From Bacteroidota bacterium (GTDB taxonomy: Bacteria > Bacteroidota > Ignavibacteria > UBA10030), in contig DMMN01000104.1 in the NCBI GenBank assembly GCA_003453835.1, positions 1 through 11,914 on the forward strand: a stretch of DNA of 11,914 bases, in the 5' to 3' direction. This document shows positions 7,876 to 11,914 of the stretch, piece by piece; within the stretch, counting starts at the first letter, position 1, and each line of letters begins with the position of its first letter. Position numbers and translations under genes: made by a program. Below the pieces are notes generated by a model, which ran no database searches, had not been told where the DNA came from, and worked only from the letters and a program-made list of their open reading frames with translations.

Positions 7876-8961
7876 TTATGCTCTCAGCAAGAATGGAACT
7901 TTAACGATTGACGCCTCCACTTCTCTTCCCCGAATTCGCACATTCACCGTGCATCCACTCCGGGCATAGTCGATTGAGACATACCCCATCCCGATGGCAC
8001 GCTGAAGTGAAGGAGAAAAGCTCCCGCTCGTGACTTCTCCCACGACGGCACCGTCGACGGCCAACGGATACCCGTGGCGGGCAACGGCTTTTTCAGAGAG
8101 GGTAAAACCGACAAGCCGCCTTTTCAATCCCATCGACTTCACCTTGTCGAGAACCGACTTCCCGATGAAGTCGCCTTTGTCCAGCTTCGTGATCCAACCC
8201 AGCCCGGCCTCCAGCGGGTTCGTCGTCTGGTCGATGTCATTGCCGTAGAGGCAGTAACCCATCTCAAGCCTCAGCGTATCACGTGCGCCGAGTCCCACAG
8301 GCCGGATGTCGAATTCCTCTCCTGCTTCGAAGACGGCTTGCCAAACCCGTTGACCGACTGAGGGATCCGAATCGAAATACAGCTCAAATCCCAATTCGCC
8401 GGTGTACCCGGTGCGCGAGATGATCATCGGCACGCCTGCAATCGAGCCGCGCACATAATGATAGTACTCGATCTTCGAAAGGTCCACATCCGTGAGTTTC
8501 TGCAATGTTGCAGGCGACTTGGGTCCCTGAACGGCGAGCAGCGAGAGAGAGTCACTGGTATCGCGCAACTCCACCTCTCCCGAGACATGCGCTTGCAGCC
8601 ACGTGAAATCTTTCTGAATATTCGAAGCGTTCACCACCAGCATGTATCGATCCCCAAGGTGATACACGAGGAGGTCGTCCACGATGCCGCCGTCCTCGTA
8701 ACACATCGCGGAATAGTGGGCCTTCCCTTCCGACAGCTTTGAAACATCGTTCACCAGTACTCTCTGAAGGAATGCCGGCGCATCCTTCCCGATCACTTCA
8801 AACTCACCCATGTGCGACACATCGAAGACGCCGACATGGTTCCGGACGGCGTGATGCTCTTCCATGATTCCGACGTACTGCACCGGCATTTCGAATCCTC
8901 CAAACTCAACGAGCTTGGCTCCGATGGACTGATGAATGCCGTAGAACGGAGTACGTTTCAT
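7876..8961 (-). CDS. gcvT: Aminomethyltransferase (glycine cleavage system T protein)
   Basis: A 361-residue T protein of the glycine cleavage system. It takes the aminomethyl group from lipoyl-GcvH, releases ammonia and passes the one-carbon unit to tetrahydrofolate, in the cytoplasm. Recognisable segments are GGFEMPVQY (21-29), VGVFDVSHMGE (43-53), GGIVDDLLVYH (91-101, with the conserved Asp pair 95-96 at the active-site region), AVQGP (143-147), SRTGYTGELGFELY (182-195) and NPLEAGLGW (248-256). The C-terminal barrel is intact and the length is normal. The ATG at 8961 gives the standard N-terminus, but no clear Shine-Dalgarno sequence precedes it. The upstream gap to the transaldolase is 40 bases. 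gcvH and gcvP are not in the window, so the system must be scattered. Folate-binding paralogues such as YgfZ are shorter and lack these segments, so gcvT is the better call. Confidence 0.96.
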   Translation of the reverse strand: MKRTPFYGIHQSIGAKLVEFGGFEMPVQYVGIMEEHHAVRNHVGVFDVSHMGEFEVIGKDAPAFLQRVLVNDVSKLSEGKAHYSAMCYEDGGIVDDLLVYHLGDRYMLVVNASNIQKDFTWLQAHVSGEVELRDTSDSLSLLAVQGPKSPATLQKLTDVDLSKIEYYHYVRGSIAGVPMIISRTGYTGELGFELYFDSDPSVGQRVWQAVFEAGEEFDIRPVGLGARDTLRLEMGYCLYGNDIDQTTNPLEAGLGWITKLDKGDFIGKSVLDKVKSMGLKRRLVGFTLSEKAVARHGYPLAVDGAVVGEVTSGSFSPSLQRAIGMGYVSIDYARSGCTVNVRIRGREVEASIVKVPFLLRA

Positions 8962-9001
8962 GGTGCGTCAAATCCGATGGAAGTCGTGGGATCCGTGGGA
9001 C

Positions 9002-9652
9002 TCACGATTTCTCCCGGCTCTTCTTCCAATCGGCCAGGAATCGTTCCAGACCGATATCTGTGAGGGGGTGTTTGATAAGCTGATCGATCACCTTAAAGGG
9101 CATCGTGCAGATGTCCGCACCGATCATTGCCGCATCAACAACGTGAACCGGATGTCGAACGCTCGCAACCAGCACCTGTGTCTCGAAATCGTAGTTCTTG
9201 TAGATCGTCACGATCTGCCGGATGAGATCCATGCCGTTCTGGCTGATGTCGTCCAATCGTCCGATAAAGGGACTGATGAAGAATGCGCCGGCCTTCGCCG
9301 CAAGCAGCGCCTGGTTCGGCGAGAAACAGAGAGTGACGTTCGTGCGAATGCCCTCCGCCTTGAGAGACTTCACGGCCTTGAGTCCTTCCTTAATGAGAGG
9401 GACTTTCACAACGATGTTCTTGTGAATTGCAGCAAGGTCACGGGCTTCCTTCATGATTCCCTCGTAGTCCGTGGCAACGACTTCGGCGCTGATGGGTCCG
9501 TCCACGAGGGAACAAATCTCTTCCAACAGCGGACGGAACTCCTTCCCCTCTTTCGCGACAAGGCTCGGGTTGGTCGTCACTCCGTCCAACACCCCCAGGC
9601 TCGCCGCCTCTTTGATTTCTTGAATGTTTGCAGTGTCGATAAAGAATTTCAT
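9002..9652 (-). CDS. tal: Transaldolase, small TalC/FSA-family
   Basis: A 216-residue class I aldolase of the TalC / fructose-6-phosphate aldolase subfamily; transaldolase moves a dihydroxyacetone unit between sugar phosphates in the non-oxidative pentose phosphate pathway. Seen: [13 protein letters not shown] (24-36), the Schiff-base lysine Lys83 in [25 protein letters not shown] (104-123), SPFIGRLDD (127-135) and ASVRHP (163-168). Two positions separate the activities: E. coli FSA has Gln59 and Tyr131, whereas this protein has Glu57 and Phe129 at the aligned sites, as in true transaldolases. I therefore call transaldolase rather than FSA. The start is the ATG at 9652, preceded by AAGGA at 9 bases. 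A longer in-frame reading to 9733 overlaps the rng end and lacks homologous sequence. It lies 19 bases after rng. Confidence 0.93.
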   Translation of the reverse strand: MKFFIDTANIQEIKEAASLGVLDGVTTNPSLVAKEGKEFRPLLEEICSLVDGPISAEVVATDYEGIMKEARDLAAIHKNIVVKVPLIKEGLKAVKSLKAEGIRTNVTLCFSPNQALLAAKAGAFFISPFIGRLDDISQNGMDLIRQIVTIYKNYDFETQVLVASVRHPVHVVDAAMIGADICTMPFKVIDQLIKHPLTDIGLERFLADWKKSREKS

Positions 9653-9671
9653 CGAACGTCGTCCTTCGGGA

Positions 9672-11306
9672 TTATCCTTTGTATTGATCGGTGATATCTT
9701 TGTCTTGCTTCGCGGAGAGGAAGTGGAAATCATCCATTGCGAGCGAGGGGTCGGGAATGAGCTTAATCCTCACCCAGAACTTGAACATGATCTTTGTCAG
9801 ACGGCTGATCGTGCCGTGCGTGAGGTATTCGGCAATAGAGGGATTGACCCGCAACTGCAGGCGGTATTCACGCGACTCCGACTTGAAGCGTTTGATCCAT
9901 CGCTCGATCTGGTTGAGCGTAGTCGTCTTCGACTGAACAAGACCGGTGCCTCCGCAGGTCGGGCACGCGTCGCTGAAGCTCATCTGGACATTTTGACGGA
10001 TGCGCTGGCGAGTAATCTGCATCAGGCCAAACTCCGTTAGCGGAAGGGCGGTCACTTTTGCGCGGTCCTTTCTCAGCTCCTTCTTCATCTCATCGTAGAC
10101 TTTTTTTCTGTTCTTATCGTCCTCGAGATCAATGAAGTCGATCACAATAATGCCGCCGATATCCCGAAGGCGGAGCTGGCGGCAGATCTCTCTCGCTGCT
10201 TCCAGGTCGGTGCGGAGCGAGTTCAACTCCTGTTCCTTCTTGGCTGCGTACCGCCCGCTGTTGACGTCGATGACTGTCATCGCCTCGGTCTTTTCGATGA
10301 AGACGTAGCCTCCGCTCTTGAGCCACACCTTTTTGCTCATGAGCGCCTCGATGTCTTTTTCGACGCCGTACTTGTCAAAGACCGGCTCCCGGTCTTTATA
10401 GTATTCAACCCGATTGAGCATATCGGGGGACATCCACTGCACGTACGCCTTTATTTCTTTGAACAGCTTCTTCTCATCGACGACGACGTGTTCAACCGTT
10501 TCGCTGAAGAGATCGCGAATCACGCTCGACGTGGTTGTCATGTCTTTGTACACGAGCGCGGGGGCCTTCTCCAGCTTGACGGCCTTCTCGATATTGCGCC
10601 AGACCCTCAGGAGCTCCTCGAGATCCTGCTTGATCAGAGCGTCTTCCTTCCCTTCGGCAACCGTGCGAATGATTGCTCCGAATCCGGCGGGAAGGATCGA
10701 TCGGACCACCTTCCGAAGCCGGCGCTTCTCTTTGAAGTCCGTCAGCTTCTTCGAGACGCCGACCTTTCCGTCGAACGGGAGGAGCACGAGGAATCGTCCG
10801 GGAAGCGAGATCTCGGAGGTGACACGGACTCCCTTCTTGCCGATCGGCTCTTTGGTAATCTGAACCAGTATATCCTGACCTTTTTGGAGATCGATTTCCT
10901 GTTCACGCCGGCGTTCAAAGCCTCGGTTACCGTTTGTCGGAGGCCGTTTTTCGACACCGGAAGCCGGGGGAGCCGCTCCTGGCGTGCCGGTTCCGGCCTC
11001 CTTCGCGCGGGCCGCTGATCCGTGAGGAGGTGCTTCCTCATCCTCATCATCTTCAAAAAGGGCGTTGTATTCCGAAAGGGAGGACCCGATGTCGGAAAAA
11101 TGGAGGAAAGCGTCCTGTTGAAGCCCTACATTGATGAACGCGGCGCGGATGCCGGACATAATCTTGGCGACTCGGCCGAGATAAATGTCCCCCACCATGC
11201 GTTCTTTTCCGGGCGTTTCGACGAACAGCTCGGCAAGCCTGCCGTCTTCAAGGATGGCGATACGGTGTTCGTTCGCCGTGGAGTTGATGATAATGTCTTT
11301 TTTCAT
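9672..11306 (-). CDS. rng: Ribonuclease E/G family endoribonuclease
   Basis: A 544-residue RNase G-type enzyme that cuts single-stranded RNA in rRNA maturation and mRNA decay. It starts [22 protein letters not shown], the usual N-terminus. An S1 domain covers about 37-155 and is interrupted by a low-complexity insert (80-140: acidic FEDDEDEEA, then Ala/Pro/Gly-rich, then basic). The catalytic part carries both metal-binding aspartates, Asp347 in MTVIDVNSG and Asp390 in [10 protein letters not shown], and the zinc-link CPTCGGTG at 448-455. The length is near RNase G, and there is no long RNase E scaffold tail. The ATG at 11306 is chosen although the frame stays open to 11444: the extra 46 residues are Cys/Pro-rich, unlike the family, and run through leader hairpins. 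A GGAGG lies 16 bases upstream, unusually far. It is the first gene of the tightly packed set. Confidence 0.95.
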   Translation of the reverse strand: MKKDIIINSTANEHRIAILEDGRLAELFVETPGKERMVGDIYLGRVAKIMSGIRAAFINVGLQQDAFLHFSDIGSSLSEYNALFEDDEDEEAPPHGSAARAKEAGTGTPGAAPPASGVEKRPPTNGNRGFERRREQEIDLQKGQDILVQITKEPIGKKGVRVTSEISLPGRFLVLLPFDGKVGVSKKLTDFKEKRRLRKVVRSILPAGFGAIIRTVAEGKEDALIKQDLEELLRVWRNIEKAVKLEKAPALVYKDMTTTSSVIRDLFSETVEHVVVDEKKLFKEIKAYVQWMSPDMLNRVEYYKDREPVFDKYGVEKDIEALMSKKVWLKSGGYVFIEKTEAMTVIDVNSGRYAAKKEQELNSLRTDLEAAREICRQLRLRDIGGIIVIDFIDLEDDKNRKKVYDEMKKELRKDRAKVTALPLTEFGLMQITRQRIRQNVQMSFSDACPTCGGTGLVQSKTTTLNQIERWIKRFKSESREYRLQLRVNPSIAEYLTHGTISRLTKIMFKFWVRIKLIPDPSLAMDDFHFLSAKQDKDITDQYKG

Positions 11307-11485
11307 AGGGGTACACGTTCCACCTCCGGCTCCACATGATGGATTCACAACACATCGCAATGGACGATGATGGACGCAGCCCCATTGAACGCGGCCCGAA
11401 GCCGCAGGGGAACACTCCTGTGTGTTCAAGTCCATATCGACCAAAGCGCCGCGCGTGATGGTCCCTGGTCACAGCATCAGGGACC
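11307..11485 (-). promoter_or_regulatory. Structured 5' leader of rng with three perfect hairpins
   Basis: Read on the minus strand, three perfect inverted repeats precede the rng start. The outermost pairs GGTCCCTG with CAGGGACC (11478-11485 and 11460-11467, 8 bp, 10-base loop). The next pairs GAACAC with GTGTTC (11422-11427 and 11410-11415, 6-base loop). The third pairs GCGGC with GCCGC around TTCGG (11401-11405 and 11391-11395). None is followed by a T run, so they are not intrinsic terminators. In E. coli, the rne leader contains hairpins through which RNase E represses its own mRNA; a similar role here is inference from position alone. The transcription start is unknown and no convincing promoter was found. 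Confidence 0.4.
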
Positions 11486-11827
11486 CGCCATTGACGCGCA
11501 AGACGGGTGGTCACAAAAAGAGTAAGTAGTATTGGAATGAGGAACATTGGATTGACGTTGCTTCGATTCTGTCATCCCGATCCTTCGAGATGCACGGCCA
11601 ACGAAGGGGCCTTACGACATCGCGGCGGCTCGTGAAAGAGCAGCCGACAAGAGGAGCAACTTCTACGGCCCCCGAACCTTTCGTTCGGGTCTGACTGGAA
11701 ACCTGGGAGGCGAGACCGCTATCGATGTTTCTCGGCTTCGGACAAGCTACAGCAATGTCTCCGTATCCGTGGCAAAATTCCCTTGGGCCGCCGATCCGGC
11801 GTGGGTCGAGCAGACCGAAAACAAATC
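11486..11827. other. Intergenic stretch between ffs and the rng leader, no recognised gene
   Basis: About 340 bases without a supported gene or known RNA. Two more perfect hairpins occur: a 7-bp stem CCCGAAC/GTTCGGG with a 5-base loop at 11671-11689, and a 5-bp stem CGCCG/CGGCG at 11789-11801. Neither has a T tract. A segment at 11562-11586 (starting ttctgtcatcccgat) resembles an intergenic motif I associate with genomes of this group, but only one copy lies here. One plus-strand frame is free of stops from 11556 to the window end but has no good start. A promoter for rng presumably lies here or in the leader, but none could be assigned. Confidence 0.5.
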
Positions 11828-11914
11828 GAGGTCAAGCGACCCTGCGTCACACAAAACTCTTTGCCGACCGTTGCTTCCTTCCGGACCTGGCGGGGTTGAG
11901 CAACGTCTTGTTGC
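11828..11914 (-). ncRNA. ffs: Signal recognition particle RNA, bacterial small type (partial at window edge)
   Basis: The minus strand carries the diagnostic SRP core CCAGGTCCGGAAGGAAGCAA (11871-11890): the GGAA tetraloop closing a short stem, and the asymmetric loop that binds the Ffh M domain. The flanking CCG/CGG pair and a distal ACCC...GGGT pair (11894-11897 with 11840-11843) fit the helix 8 hairpin of the roughly 100-nucleotide bacterial 4.5S RNA. The RNA pairs with Ffh to deliver membrane and secretory proteins to the translocon. The 5' end lies beyond the window, and the 3' end near 11828 is an estimate from the GGGTCGCTTGACC segment. It is in the same orientation as rng but about 520 bases away, so probably separately transcribed. 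No clear terminator follows. Confidence 0.9.

Noticed and set aside
8984..9007. Short inverted repeat TCGTG/CACGA at the end of the transaldolase gene
   Set aside because: Five base pairs with a long loop and no T tract; too weak for a terminator call.
8960..9694. 244-codon plus-strand open frame opposite the transaldolase
   Set aside because: It mirrors a well-supported gene and shows no family motif or ribosome site.
11307..11444. 46-residue N-terminal extension of rng
   Set aside because: The sequence is Cys/Pro-rich, unlike RNase G N-termini, and runs through the leader hairpins; the ATG at 11306 gives the canonical start.
11505..11530. Possible Bacteroidetes-type promoter (TAnnTTTG-like) in the T-rich run upstream of rng
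   Set aside because: The match to the -7 element is poor and no -33 TTG is convincingly spaced.
11248..11547. 99-codon minus-strand frame overlapping the rng start and leader
   Set aside because: Its hydrophobic first residues suggest a small membrane peptide, but it has no ribosome site, runs through the leader hairpins and ends inside rng in another frame.
11812..11842. Possible intrinsic terminator after the SRP RNA (GGTC-GCTT-GACC followed by T-rich sequence)
   Set aside because: The stem is only 4 bp, the T tract is interrupted, and these bases are probably part of the RNA's own helix.

Overview
The window suggests a bacterial chromosome from the Fibrobacteres-Chlorobi-Bacteroidetes group, most like Ignavibacteria or Chlorobi relatives. 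This is inferred from the ftsK-lolA adjacency, an RNase G with an acidic insert in its S1 region, a small transaldolase, an outer-membrane barrel protein and moderately GC-rich codon use. No sequence search was possible. It looks like ordinary, dense chromosomal sequence. I see no transposase, integrase, phage gene, CRISPR array or tRNA.

Everything recognisable is on the minus strand, so transcription runs from high to low coordinates. At the right edge is the conserved core of the signal recognition particle RNA (ffs), cut by the window end. About 520 bases without a credible gene follow, with several perfect hairpins in the part next to rng. Then nine genes run almost without gaps: rng (RNase E/G), a transaldolase of the small TalC/FSA family, gcvT, a comB-like phosphatase, ftsK, lolA, a flippase-like membrane protein, a two-domain oxidoreductase, and a probable outer-membrane beta-barrel protein. 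Intergenic gaps are 19, 40, 19, 20, 1, 16 and 3 bases, and the last pair overlaps by 4 bases. No terminator is visible between them, so they may form one operon or a few overlapping ones.

The right half serves RNA and central metabolism: RNA processing, the pentose phosphate pathway and glycine cleavage. The left half serves the envelope and chromosome: FtsK moves DNA at the septum, LolA carries lipoproteins across the periplasm, the 8-TM protein belongs to a family linked to lipid or glycolipid transport, and the last gene probably sits in the outer membrane. The two-domain oxidoreductase resembles enzymes often found with polysaccharide genes, so a sugar-modifying role for the envelope is a reasonable guess.

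No clearly new system was found. The points most worth checking are the structured leader of rng, the missing zinc ligands in the two-domain oxidoreductase and its tight coupling to the barrel protein, and the active-site residues that make the small aldolase a transaldolase.
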